Notes under the pieces: generated by a model
The model's input: only the letters and a program-made list of their open reading frames with translations
What the model was told of the DNA's origin: nothing
The model's database searches: none
DNA from: Platerodrilus igneus
Taxonomy: Eukaryota > Arthropoda > Insecta > Coleoptera > Lycidae
NCBI GenBank assembly: GCA_036346225.1
Contig: JARFIW010001323.1
Coordinates: 558,001 to 622,000 of the forward strand
DNA length: 64,000 nucleotides
Reading direction: 5' to 3'
Part shown: positions 33,261 to 45,234 of the stretch, in pieces
Position numbering within the stretch: the stretch's first letter is position 1
Layout of the letters: every line of letters begins with the position of its first letter
Translations under genes and position numbers: made by a program

Positions 33261-36200
33261 GTTATCTTTGTCTGCTATACAAATTTTGTCTAATATGAAA
33301 CTAAAGCTTGCTAATCAAATTAAATGAAATAATCAACTTTACAAGACAATTCTTTTACTTAACTGAACTTCATTCATGTACAGAAACATATAACAAAAGC
33401 ACATACAATAATAATGCTATATATTGCTGTGAACTGAAGATGCCTGATGTTGGGCGTCAATAAACGTTGCTGTGGACTGTATAAAAGTGTGCCCTTTTTA
33501 TTTGGTACCTCAATTTAAATAAAACCACTAAAATTAGACATCACACTTATAATGAGACGAAATAATCTTTAGCAAACCATCTTTCAAATAACAATTACCA
33601 CATTCGCGGATTTTTTTAAACCAACAATATCCTACGTCCAAGAAAAACAATTTTCTTTCAAAAACAACTTTAAAACCGCTACAACAGTTTTGCCTTACGA
33701 ACAAATTCTTAAATCTAATATAAAAAATTACAACTACTGGATAATCACTCGTTTACACTAAAGTAGATTCTAAAATCTCTCTCTTTTTCTAATTAGGATT
33801 TTCATTTACAAATCATTCCTTATTTAAATTTTATTATGTACAAAATTATAAAATAATTGGTATAATTTTAACAACCTCCGCTTAAAGTTGGATTTAAACG
33901 TATCTGATCAGTTATGTTTAATAATTTTTTTTATATAATGGCAAAACCAAACGAGGTCAGCTACTCTGAAATCAAATTATACACTCTCACACAAAGATTT
34001 GCACACAAAATCTTACATAACTTAACTAACTAATAGAAATGTCCTTTTTTAAGATTTTTAAAACAATGTGATTTTCATTTTACTGTGTAAATTATGCTGG
34101 TCGTATTTTTCCGTATCGTTAAAAATTTTCAATTAAATACCATTAAACATACAAATTGCATACAAAATACATATACCAAGATTGTCCAAATTGTTGAAAA
34201 TTTTATCATCAATTTACCATTAAATAAAATTCCAGTTTCATATATGTTTTCATCCAAATTAAAACTTTATCTTGCAGTAATAGCTGGCCAGTCTGATGTT
34301 GGGAAATTAGATTTTTTTTTTAAAAGTATTTGTATTCTTATGGTATTTATTTAATGTTAACAGAAGTTAAATTTAGGTTGAATTTTATTTAGACTTATTT
34401 ATAAACTAGGTAAAAATAGACTCATTTGTGAAAGGATATCCACTCACCCCTATAATGAAGTCGTATTTGGGAGAAGCCCTCCATTTTACAATTCTCTTTA
34501 ATTTAACAAAAATTCAATGAGTATGTTTAAGTTGCTGTAGAAAAAAAAGTAAAGTATGATGTGACAAAATATAGGAACCCAAAAGTAAATAAGACTTATT
34601 CAGAATAACAGATTTCCGTATAGGGAAAATATCTAAAGGGATTGCTGAAATAAGACGGTTTGGCGCCCTTTAATTATTACAATAGAAAAAACCCTTTCAA
34701 GGTAAGTGGTTATTGTCACGTAGTTTTTATATTTCTGCAATTTCAAATGTTTATTTTTAATTTTTCTCATTCCCGCATCAATGTAGTTGCTACGGGGCAC
34801 ATAGAGGTATTTGATTCAAAAATACGCACAAAAGTCTATATTTACAAACATACGAATTCCTGGAAACGGCAACTACCTGATCAAGTTGAGACCCTGAATA
34901 AACACAAGAACTGGTTTTGTAGGTACCTAATTCACTCAGCACGGCAAGGCTAGTCGTCATCTAAGCGTTTTGCTGAATGGATGTACGAATTTTTTGGTGA
35001 ACGTAAAATAAACCAACATATTCTATGTTACTCTCTAGCATTTTTAAATTATATTTTTGTGAATTTTAATACAGATAATGTTGAGCCAGGGATGTACTGT
35101 TATTAGATCTACTTTCAAAGGTTTATAATTGCAATAATTTATTTATAAGTGTGTGATTTCAAAACTAAGAAAAAATACGGTGTCTTTTCAACTAAAAATA
35201 AATTTATTATTTAATTAGTTAATGTTCCCGACTTTTCCGAGCAGTGCTGTTTCTGTACCATACTAGTTTCACTTACCTATTTACTAAACATTTGAGCTTT
35301 AGGTGCCAAAGCATATTAATCAATATTATATTATATGTTCTAGTGCAGCCTAATTTGTTTCGAAAAACGATAATCATTTGACTGGTCGTCCATTTCTCAT
35401 TTCCCTTCTTTTCGGAGCTTTCTAATGTAAAATGATTACTCGAGAATTTATATTTAAAAAGGCGAAGCAATATTTTAAAAAGAGGTTTCCGAAAAAGTTT
35501 TCCTAAGGTGCAAAAACCTGTATTTATTAAAAGATTTTCTTAATTTAAATCCGAAATTATATCTAAGTGGCAAATCACACAACCTTAACCACTAGTTGTT
35601 GACGGCTACCTTTAGACTGGCTAAGCACAGTTAGAGGTTTCCCGAAGACGAACAAGTGGCCTCCGCCTCAACGGCCTAGTATCTGGCTGTCTTGTTATCA
35701 TGGTTGGCACTATAAAACTTTTGTGGTTGTTAACCCTACTGGTGGCTTGCTCTGTAATAAAAATCGATTAAGGAACTTAAAGACTTTTTATGGAAAATCT
35801 CACCATCAATGACTTTCCAACCCGCTTACCTTTAGTTGTGGATGTGAGCGGATTTAGAATATTACTTGCTAGGAGAGTTCAAGCGGAGAAGTCTAATCGG
35901 AATAAATTTTTAATGCTCACGCGAGATAAGTTTTGGGCCCTTTGTAGCGGCTTTTTAAAAAGACTTCTTCCAAAAACTCTTCTATCAATTTATTTGAAAC
36001 AGAAATCATAATATTAATGTTAATTTACAGGTACGTTATATACAGTAACGTATTAGGTTCAAAAATATTCTAAGTTGACTTTCACTTTAAATTAACTAAA
36101 ATTAGGGTGAGTAGCTGAACAACCACCAATGTTAAAGTTGTGAAGCTCGAGACTGACTGACTATCTTTGGCTCTTGCAGGTATTTATACTATCCCTGCCC

Positions 36201-36467
36201 TTTACATTGCTTCTGGGAACTGCAGAGCTCATGTCTGCTATTTCTTGATACAATACAAAGTATTACATTCTAATAATCTTAATTCTAATAATTGCTGTCT
36301 TATTGTCTACTGCGATCTGCACCTGCAGTGTCATGTTACGTCTGGAATACAAAGTATTCACATCCATTTTCATGTCTGGTTTATGAACTTCCATTAACCT
36401 TTTGTAATACGTCTTTCAATTTATACATCGTCACAATATAACTTAAGATTTAATAATTCCATTTGAT

Positions 36468-36516
<49 letters not shown>

Positions 36517-36854
36517 TAATTTGGGGGATATGTAACTCGCGCTGTGTATAAAACGAGTAGGAAACCATGAGATATTATTTGAACAACAAGGTGTTTACAC
36601 GAGCTTTTAAATGATTAAATCGCTATTAATGATTTTACAAACAAGGTTTCATAACAGCTGAATTGTTTTTTGCAAGACTGTGGGTACAAAACGTTGAATT
36701 TAGCTTTGTAATTGAACCAATTCAGAAAATAACTCGTTTTCTATACAAGACCAAAGACTTATTAAAAATTGAGAATCGAGCTAATTTTGTAAATAAATAT
36801 TCTTGACAATTTTTTCAATTTTTTTCTCTTCTCTCTTGCCTGTATATTTCTAAT
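33261..36854. other. ppk intron 4, 5' part: nothing recognised
   Basis: AT-rich sequence. The only distinct items are a more GC-rich patch at 35580-35760 of unknown nature and the AT microsatellite at 36471. Confidence 0.5.
36471..36514. repeat. (AT)22 microsatellite
   Basis: An uninterrupted run of about 44 bases of alternating A and T. Confidence 0.97.
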
Positions 36855-37019
36855 TTGTTTCAACTACCAATTTTTTCCTTTACAACAAAAAAAATTGTTA
36901 CAGCAGGACAAATGCTGCTACGGGAGCAAGCAAACTTAAGTGGAGCACACGTAATGAAAGACACCATGGCTACTCCAACATGCGATAACAAATACAAGAA
37001 GGCATACAGGGAAAGTGAT

Positions 37020-38475
37020 GCTCCAATAGAAGCTCTATCCATGTTTGTTGAGGCGTCCCTCAGCAGAAGACAATATGAGATTATTAGAGAAACATCTAAA
37101 GATCTTTATCCTTGCTACAGTTATTTATTCAAAGCGGAAAAAGTTTGCTATCCTCTAAAATGATCCTCCTGGTTTACTGAAACATGTGCAGAGATTGATT
37201 TACAGCCTTTATTGAACCATACCGTAGAACGCTTTAAATTCTACTTAAACAATGTTTTTGAAGTTTTAGCAACTGAAGTATGGTCTTCTCTTGAACTGAA
37301 ATACAAGTGTGACTGTGACGGATCGCAACAAGGCTTGTATATACAAAAGTTCCAAAATACTAGTGATTCTGATACCAAGATCTTTCAGTCTTCTCTAGTT
37401 CCTTTGCGACATGCGTGCTTAAAAAACCATAAAGTGATTTGGCAGAATCCTGCTACCTCATCGCCTAGATTTTGTCGTCCTATGAGGATCGGGTATATAC
37501 ACGAGACATCAAATGTAACAAAAGGAAAAATAAACTATTTCATCAACAAAATTGAGTCTTTAAATGCAATTGTGATTGTAAAAGGACGAATAAAAGTAAT
37601 TGTAGAGCACACGATGTTTTTGACTATGGTTGATGGCAAAGTGTGTAATGCAACAACAAATACTAGTCACTTCCACCATGAGATGTTACATTTGTAAAGC
37701 TACATCAAAGCAGTTCAATGATTTGTCAAGGTATAATGAAGTAAGTACTGAAAATTTAAGATTTGGTTTGCCAATATTGCATGCTCGAATAAGGTTTTTG
37801 AAACATTACACCATCTTTCTGAAAGATTCCTGTTCAGAAGTGGCAAATACGACCTAAAGAAGATGAAAAAAATAATTGAAAAGAAAAAATTATACAGTAG
37901 AAATTTAGAACAGAATTTGAAATCATTGTTGATGTACTGATATCGCAATATGGAAACAATAATGATGGCAATACAAGGTTTTTTGCCAATTTTGAAACGT
38001 CTACAATGATTACAGGTATAGACAAAAGCTTCATAGAAAGATTTGCCACTGTCTTACAAGTGATTTCCGGTAGACACACGATTAACACTGAAAATTTGTC
38101 TACTTACTGCTTAAATACAGTGAAATTGTATAGAGAACAATATTCCTGGTACTCCAATGTCTCATACAGTCCACAAATTATTAATCCACGGACCCGTGAT
38201 TATTAGGCACTCCCTACTTCCAATAGGGAAATTATCAGAAGAGGCCGCAGAGGCAAGAAATAAACATTTTTGCCAATTTAGGGAAAGTTACCCTAGAAAA
38301 TTTTCCTGTGAACCAAGCAATATGGACACTATAAATAGATTATTATTGATGTCTGACCCCTATTCAGGTTACATTAGACAAAGAAAAATCAAATCAAAGC
38401 CTTTTACTAACACTGCGTTCGAAATGCTGCTTCCTTGGGAAAATAATGAACAAGGAACATACGGAAGAATATAAT
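37020..38475 (+). pseudogene. RAG1/Transib-like DDE transposase relic
   Basis: Pieces of one protein lie in order in three frames. ALSMFVEASLSRRQYEIIRE (~37030) is followed after an in-frame TGA (37161) by SSWFTETCAEIDLQPLL. Then come DGSQQGLYIQKF (D at 37317), a WQNP...RFCRPMRIGY block, FLTMVDGKV (D at 37632), CYICKATSKQFNDL (zinc-type CxxC) and finally VHKLLIHGPVII...SEEAAEARNK (third acid at 38250). The order DGS / DGK / CxxC / ExRNK parallels the RAG1 and Transib core, where D, D and E form the active site. At least one stop and two or more frameshifts make it inactive. Terminal inverted repeats were not found. Confidence 0.65.
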
Positions 38476-38997
38476 GAAGAGGCTAGAGATTCTTCTGCAG
38501 ACTGATATTTTCCTCTTATTTGTAACAATTTTTTAATATTTTGTAAAATATATTGTGAACTAAGGTGTATTAAGTCCTTGTCTGTCTTTTACGTATACGA
38601 CTCCGTGTAAACGTAGCTTATCTATTACTAAAATAAATGCTGTCTAAGTTTTCAAGTTTTTAAATTTTTAAGGAAATGAAAACAAATGAAGATAGTACAC
38701 AGAAGAAGTTTAACTCAATAGCAGCTAGAACTACTACTCGTATTTGGCTTAGTGTTTTTTTAACAAATACGCGAAGGTGTTGAGCTCATGGTCACTATAT
38801 GAGATACACACACCTCTCTGACGCACAAAAGTGAAAAGAATAGAAATTAATATGAAATTAATTTTGTCCGCATTTTTGTCAAATATCCCTCTGTGCGGGG
38901 TCACCGCTTCTTCAGAGCAAATCTACATTTATAACTTACTGCTCATTTTACCCGTAACAAAGTGGACATATTGATTTATAATTCATTCTTGTTAGTA

Positions 38998-40070
38998 TGT
39001 TACGTACATTGCCGTAGCCTAAAAAAACAAGAAAAAGAAAGAAAGGATAACCGGGCTCAATTGGTGAGTGGGCGGGGTTTTATACCTATAGATAAATTGA
39101 AAAGAAACCTGAAATAAATAGAGAGAAAATTTATGTACTCTCTCATTCACACTCAGAACAAAACATTCAAAGAAAAAAAGAACTTATAATTAAACCAAAT
39201 ATTTATAGAACACAGTATTCCCAAACCCAACCAAAAAAAAATCAATGTCCCCAATTTACATATACAGTATGAGAAACCCCCCAAACATTCAAAAAAAAAT
39301 TACCCACGAAAGTGGCGAGCTGTAGTTTTTAGGTAATTACCCCCTGACATTAATTAGAAAAAAAAAGAACCAAACGCAACCCTAAAAACCACAACTCTAG
39401 ATCATCGTAAATATAACCTTAACCTATATTTACAAACATAATGGCAACAACATTTTCAAATGTGCCAGCAAGTCCTTAAACCGTTTTTACATTAATAAGT
39501 AGTATATTTTTAGTGATTTAGAAACAAATAGAAAAGCAATAATAAAAGAGCAGTAAATACCAAAATAGTTCAATAATTTTCGTGTATAAGAATTAAATTT
39601 GGAAATGCCTGATATTTGAAAGGTAAAATCCCAGGCGTTCTGATTCCAAAGTAAGTAGCGAATACAAAGAAAAACTCACCCTCGAGTTGCTTACGGGGTT
39701 GAGACAGTCGCTGGTCCACGTCAGTGAGTAGGTAGGCCTACGCCCAGGAAAAACACGTTTGGCCTTCCAGTACGAGAAGAAACGACAGCTCAAGCGATTA
39801 ACGTGTCCCCCGCAGGAAGCTAGAATAATTACGAACAATAGATTAATTTATTAAAACCGAAAAGTACCGTTTTATAAACTCTAAATACTCACCACGCTAT
39901 ATAATGCGTGCCGAAAATTCGCATAACGAAAAACGGAACGAAGCAAAGCAGGACGGATGTTTTCTTGTTGCTATTCGAACAGAAAGTGAATATTAAATTT
40001 GTTTAGCTAAAGCACCAAAGCTCAACGTAAACTTGTCGTCAAGAAAATAAAACAGGAAAACCCTAATTTA
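38998..40070 (+). repeat. R1: diverged LTR-like repeat in ppk intron 4
   Basis: Starts TGTTACGTACATTGCCGTAG and shares with R2 (41657-42640) the blocks GTGGGCGGGGTTTTATACC, AAGAAAAACTCACCC, a GGAAGCTAGAAT-ATTACGA block and a final AACGGAACGAAG block, in the same orientation. Both copies have indels throughout. It has no long ORF. Confidence 0.65.
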
Positions 40071-40403
40071 TTGAAACAATTTTGCCAAATTCTTTAAAAA
40101 GGAAAACACACCAGCATTAATTAGTGAATACTTGGAAAGACGCCTATGTAATTATGGCGTAAATTCCACGTTAAGAAATTCTTAGAAAGGATATTTATTT
40201 TTCTAATGAGCAGAAATATTTATCAAGTAAATATATAGAATATTTATTATTAATTACAATACAATTTTTAATACGGGAAAGTTATAGTGTTACTAAACTT
40301 TCAAAGTTATAAGAGCCTTCGAAAGCCCTCTGTGGTTGTCTAATTAATTTTCTAATTCTTAAACTTATCATTAATACACACACCTAATATGAAAGTTGTT
40401 TAG

Positions 40404-40568
40404 GTATTATTACAAGACAGTTTGGAATACCCCCAAATGGATTTTGCTGCAAACACAATACAAAGATCACAAGAAGTTACACTATATGTTACTCCTAAAG
40501 TATATAGAACTCTAGAAGATGTTCGCAGTTATTCACCAGATCAACGTTGTTGCTGGTTCGAAAATGAG
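40404..40568 (+). CDS. ppk: PPK channel, exon 5 (RSYSPDQRCCWFENE)
   Basis: The acceptor AGTTGTTTAG opens 55 codons beginning VLLQDSLEYPQM and containing a TLYVTPKVY strand and RSYSPDQRCCWFENE. The R-S-Y-S/T-P-x-Q-R-x-C motif is one of the best-conserved PPK signatures. The exon ends GAG followed by GCAAGT: a GC-AG intron is needed, because the alternative GT donor at 40573 would put a TAA in the next exon. Phase 0 at both ends. Confidence 0.88.
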
Positions 40569-40615
40569 GCAAGTACAACCATTACTTGTTATTTTAATTT
40601 AACTTTGATTTGTAG

Positions 40616-40727
40616 GGTAATTTAAATTGGTCAACCCTTTATAGTTACAAAACGTGTATTAGTGAGTGTAAAGCAAAAGTAATTCAAAAGCTATGTCATT
40701 GTACACCATTTTATTACTTACCAACAG
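40616..40727 (+). CDS. ppk: PPK channel, exon 6 (CxxxC...CxC...P core)
   Basis: After a 47 nt intron the exon encodes GNLNWSTLYSYKTCISECKA and then a CHCTPFYYLP segment. The CxxxC-x(n)-CxCxPxxxP arrangement is the hallmark of the DEG/ENaC cysteine-rich domain. The last base (G) is split from the next exon across a 52 nt intron with GTAATG donor. Confidence 0.88.
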
Positions 40728-40779
40728 GTAATGCTTGTTTTTTTTAAAATTAATTATAAACCGATTAAGCTGTTTTTAG

Positions 40780-40833
40780 ATGATACTCCTATCTGCACAC
40801 TATTGGATGCTCAATGTCTTCAAAATAATATGT
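40780..40833 (+). CDS. ppk: PPK channel, exon 7
   Basis: This 54 nt exon completes the Asp codon of exon 6 and reads DDTPICTLLDAQCLQNNM, the D-T-x-C-x-L-x-D-x-x-C-L block that follows the CxCxP motif in the family. It ends T|GTAAGT in phase 1. The next exon should start with two bases completing the codon and supply the CxCLPxC motif, the YFK strand and the second membrane segment. No intact copy of these is seen downstream to 64000; a degenerate candidate lies in the Gypsy2 LTRs at 45757 and 52662. Confidence 0.85.
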
Positions 40834-41139
40834 GTAAGTAGTACAGTTATGAACGGTCAAGCTTAAAACTAATCCGAAAATGTTCAAATGTTCAGATATT
40901 GACTCCCTAAATTATTTCAAATTGAAAGTGCAAATAAGTTTTTGCAGAAAAAAAATATCTACAACTATATCATTACTTATCTTTATTTTGTGGTGGGACA
41001 AAAGTGACGTTATGTTACAATTTTCGATTTACTCAGTTTTAAACCCAGTTTTAAACCTCTGTCCCAATAATATTCTTATATTTAAACAAAGTGTTTCGTC
41101 GTTGTACCATAATCCAACACAATAATTATCTAACGGAAT

Positions 41140-41656
41140 ATTAATTTCCCATCAAATAACTACGAAAAAAAAACGACATTCAGATAAATTCTACTTTATG
41201 CTTTTTTTAATTAAGCACATCCAGTAACGCCAATAATTTACCTTACCTTAATCGACACATAGGTCACCCGATTCCATCTATTTCAATTAGTTGAAGAGTG
41301 AAATCTGTTCACCCGTTTATTGACTAATGACATTGTCCGATGCCCACCCGACGCAAATATAAATTTTACGGTACCTACGTGCTTAAGCCTTCTGGCTCAC
41401 TTATACAACAAATTTCAACAACAATTTGTCATCAGGCATTCACATCCAGGTGCCTACGGTCCAGCGTCTACACTTCAGCTATTATTCAACCGTCATTTCT
41501 GTCTTAACTACCTTACTTTTGTCGAACTTAATCGGTATATTCCATTTTCCTTTCTTTAAGATTTTGTTCTCACATTTTATGCGTCCAAACTGCTAGATTT
41601 TCAAAGTTAATGTCGTCGTGTTCATATGAACAGTCATCATACTGAAGCTGCGTCAT
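41140..41656. other. Gap after ppk exon 7: nothing recognised
   Basis: No splice-bounded continuation of the PPK frame and no known element. Confidence 0.4.
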
Positions 41657-43024
41657 TTGTTTACGTTGGCAACACATTTTTTATGCTTTGCTACGTGCAG
41701 CGACGTAGTCAACAAAAAAATGACAACAAAGAAGAAAGAAAGAGAAATTGACCGGGTTCAGTCGATGAGTGGGCGGGGTATAATACCTACAAAAATTAAA
41801 TAAGGCCTGAAATAAAAATAAATTATTAACCACTCCATACAACCTGTAAGACAAATCCCCACCTACAGTTATACCTAAATAAAAAAAACAAAGGAAATAA
41901 CACATTAACAAAAAAATTCTAATTAGCATAAAAAAGAAAAGAAACATTACAATGGGCATTAACCCAGTTTAAGTAAGTGAAAATAAACCATATATATTAG
42001 TATTTGCTAGCTATTGTACTTGTATGCTAGATTTTACAATTTTGTTTAGTAATCATAATATTATGATACCTCACATAAGCTCTGATAATGCTAACAAATA
42101 ATCTACAATTACAAATACAACGGCAATAATGTCTTTCAATGTGCCAGCAAGTTTTTATCCCATTCCCGCATTAATAGAGAGTAGTTAAAGTTAAGCGTAA
42201 TATAATAATCCCATGGCAATAGATTCCAGTATCATAAATCATTTTCATACATACAACTAATTCGAGACCTGTATGAGCCCCAAACAGTAAAATCTAAGTG
42301 GACAGGGTCTTGACACAAGCAGGAAAGAAAAACTCACCCACGTCTCTACGGTGTTGGATCTCTCGGCCAGATGGACCTGAGATCCCGTAACGGGTGTAGC
42401 CTTCTATACCCCAAGGAGCGGCAATTCAAGGGACTATCGTGTCACCCACAGAAAGCTAGAATGATTACGAAAAATATTAATTTATTTACGCCGACAAGTA
42501 CGGGTTTATAAAACCATCAATACGCACCACGCTGTAAGGTGTGCGTGAAATTTTCATAAAGAAAAACGGAACGAAGAATCTAGCAAATACGAATTCTTCT
42601 TAACACTTTGAAAAGAAAGTGAACATAAATTCGTTTAATTAAACAACCAGAGCTCCAAATCGTATTGTGGTTATCAAAGCGTGATTAAGAAACTTGGAAA
42701 CACACTTTTATCGGACAATACGCGACCTGTTCGACGAGTCTTTAGATTCAAACCATAGAGAAAGCAATTATACGTTATCGTAATGTTTAACAAATTAAAG
42801 AATACCTAAAACAAGATATTGACTTATTTAAATTTTATCATAAACGTGTCGTTTCCAAGCAAATAGATTTGAGTTCAACAATTATTGTAAAGCGGGCTTA
42901 TGATGAACAGGTAAAATATACAGGATGTTGATGAAGGATTTAAGAATAGTAACGGAATTGATTTAACTGAAAAACAAATTAAAGGGAAAAAGGGGTAATT
43001 AATTTATCACGAAAATACACGTAA
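41657..43024 (-). repeat. R2 plus segment S: LTR-like flank of element B
   Basis: The left part (41657-42636) matches R1. The right part, segment S (42637-43020), is repeated at 54046-54427 and, diverged, at 21990-22270. Read on the minus strand the block starts TGTTACGTGTATTTTCG and ends near GCCAACGTAAACA, so TGTTACG-type ends recur. It joins directly to the purine-rich tract of element B. It may be the 3' LTR of element B. Confidence 0.5.
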
Positions 43025-43923
43025 CAAATCTCTCCATCAGCAAAATTAACAGGTCGGGGTCGGGACGCAAAAGTACGGGAGTGGGCAGTACCAAACAAGA
43101 CAAAAACCCAAACAAACAAAAAAAAATCGCTTAAAACCAAAAGAAAATTCGTTACGAAAACAAAAGAAACCAAAAAGAAAGAAAGACACACCCAAACAAG
43201 AGAACTCTCATCCGGCTTGAAACACCAATAGTGGTAATGATCAGACTACCAGAGAAACGACACAATACACTCACTGGAGTGAACCGAGTACTAGGACAAC
43301 AGAAAAAATGAAGGTAAGACGGGTAATAAGCAAGCAACGAGGACTAAGAGGGAACGGCATTGACACTGTTGAAAAGTCGTCGGAGGACGGATATTTCTAG
43401 TGAAGAAACAGTAAAGTTTTCAACCTCAAGAGAAGAAATTCGTTTCTCGCGAAAAAACCAAAGTAAGAAAAGGAACGAGGAATAAAACCAACAGTACAAG
43501 CCAAAACAGTACCCAAGGGTCAAGCCTCAAGTATGCAAAGGAACAACAAAGGAGAACGAGAGGAAGAGCGCTGATAAAAGAAACGATGTACTACAAACGG
43601 TGGCAACCAGGAATCGCAACAACCGAAGAACCAAAGAAAAGAAATGCTAACTAGTCCTAAAGTCGACTAAGTCGTGGTTTCCGAAGAAAAGAAAAACGGA
43701 CTAGAAAGCACCTACCACAAGAGCGGATAGACGAGACACAATTGGTATAGGAACCGACAGCAAAGATGACCAGCCAAAGGAAAAAGGAGAGGAACGTGTA
43801 ACGAAAGGAACGCGGAAAAAAAGAAAAACCAAAAGAACAACACCAAACAACAAGTACAAGAACCACGAAAAACTCCTAAGAATCGCACAAAAGAAAATAA
43901 AACAAAATCCCAGTGTAGTTATG

Positions 43924-44039
43924 TATGAGTATCTGTGTGTTGTGTGTGTGTGTATGCATGCTTGCGTGTGTGTATGTGTGTGTTGATGTATGTGTGTGTT
44001 GATGTATGAATGTGTGTGTGTGTGTGTTTGTGTGTGTGT

Positions 44040-44071
<32 letters not shown>

Positions 44072-44208
44072 TGCGTGCGTACGTGCGTGCGTGCGCGCGC
44101 GCGTGCTTGCGTGCGGGCGGACGGGCGTGCATGCGTGCGTGCGTGCGTGCGTGCGTGGGTGGGTGGGTGCGTGCGTGCGTGCTTGCGTGCGTGCGTGCGT
44201 GTGTGTGT
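43924..44208. repeat. GT/GTGC microsatellite (element B)
   Basis: ~285 bp of GTGT followed by GTGCGTGC repeats with GTGG interruptions. It is alternating purine-pyrimidine throughout, a sequence type prone to Z-DNA. The overlapping His/Thr/Ala/Arg-rich frames on both strands are artefacts. Confidence 0.95.
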
Positions 44209-44399
44209 TGGACCGCTTTAGTCGCCTCTTACGAAAGGCAGGTCGTACCATGAAGCTATTATATTCCTGGACCCACACGGGTGCAAGAAAAAAAGAAAGA
44301 AAACCCAGCAAATAGGGAAGTAAATAAAGAATCGTAAAGTCTAAAAATTAAGCCCTAAAGAGAGCAAATTCGGCATAAAAATTTGGGGCGCGAGGACTA

Positions 44400-45234
44400 G
44401 GTATTGCGCTTAAGACGTTTGCGCCGCCAGCAAGAAAATGAAACGAGATCAAGGACGTTAGGACTTCGCCAACACACATATTCTGGTTCGGAAGGAGCAT
44501 AGACTAATGTCTGCCTCTATTGGGCAGCTTTCTGCAAAACAGGGACAACAGAGGGTGTAGTAGTTGTGTCACGCGATATAGGAAGTGGCAAAGTAATTTA
44601 GAAAACTCAAAACGCGTCATAGAAGAAAGTTGTTTGTTTTTAGAATTGGCGGTAAGACAGACAGTCAACGGTAGAAAAAGAAAAACTATTGGCTGTAAAA
44701 GAATCAACTTTACGAAAAGAAACACAAGCAGAGCACTTTTCAGTTACGTGAGATAAAGGGACAGAAGTAAATAAAATTTCAACGACGTTAGATAAAGGAC
44801 TAGAAGTATCACAGTTAAAAAAGAAAACAGCATAGGCTGTAGGAGTATTCACCTTAGGAAAAGGAGCAGAATCCGATAACACTTCGATCATATTACATAA
44901 AGGAACAGGATCAGGTAGAAGTTCATCAATGTTACAAGAACAAACAGTATCAAGTAGAACTTCGCCAATGTTAGATAAAGGAGTCGAATGAAGTTTATCA
45001 ACATTAAAGAAAGGAGCAGTACCAGACAGAATTTCATCAACTTTACAAGAACAAACAGCATCAGGAAGAACTTCATCCACAATAGATAAGGAAGTAGAAT
45101 CAGGTTGACCTTCCTCAACATTAGATAACAAGGCATCATCTAGGATTTCACCAACCTTAGTTAAAAGAACAGAAGCAAGTAGCATTTTGTCAGCATGAGA
45201 AAAATGGGTAAGAGTAGGTAACGTTTCATCAACG
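44400..45234 (-). pseudogene. 13-residue tandem-repeat protein, C-terminal part (element B)
   Basis: Thirteen or so units can be counted on the minus strand: VDEVLPDAVCSCK, VDEILSGTAPFFN, IGEVLLDTVCSCN, IDELLPDPVPLCN, MIEVLSDSAPFPK and others, each beginning with an aliphatic residue followed by D/E-E. A 9-residue unit (CDTSSPLSN) sits at the same place as CDTSSPISN in element A, so the array order is conserved and not simply re-expanded. It ends LSSMTRFEFSKLL, like element A. The frame is cut by the Gypsy2 insertion. No homologous named domain is recognised; a short-period solenoid or coiled structure is possible. Confidence 0.6.

Larger units (their letters stand above)
43025..45234 (-). 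mobile_element. Element B, 3' part (13-residue-repeat element)
   Basis: This is the minus-strand homologue of element A. From right to left: the repeat ORF, the box with CGTAAGAGGCGACTAAAG (near 44219), the GT/GTGC microsatellite and the purine-rich tract. It is cut at 45234 by Gypsy2 and continues at 53665. The four bases AACG lie on both sides of the insertion. Confidence 0.75.

Noticed and set aside
43990..44315. Cys/Val/Arg-rich and His/Thr-rich ORFs on both strands
   Set aside because: Translation of a GT/GTGC microsatellite in several frames.
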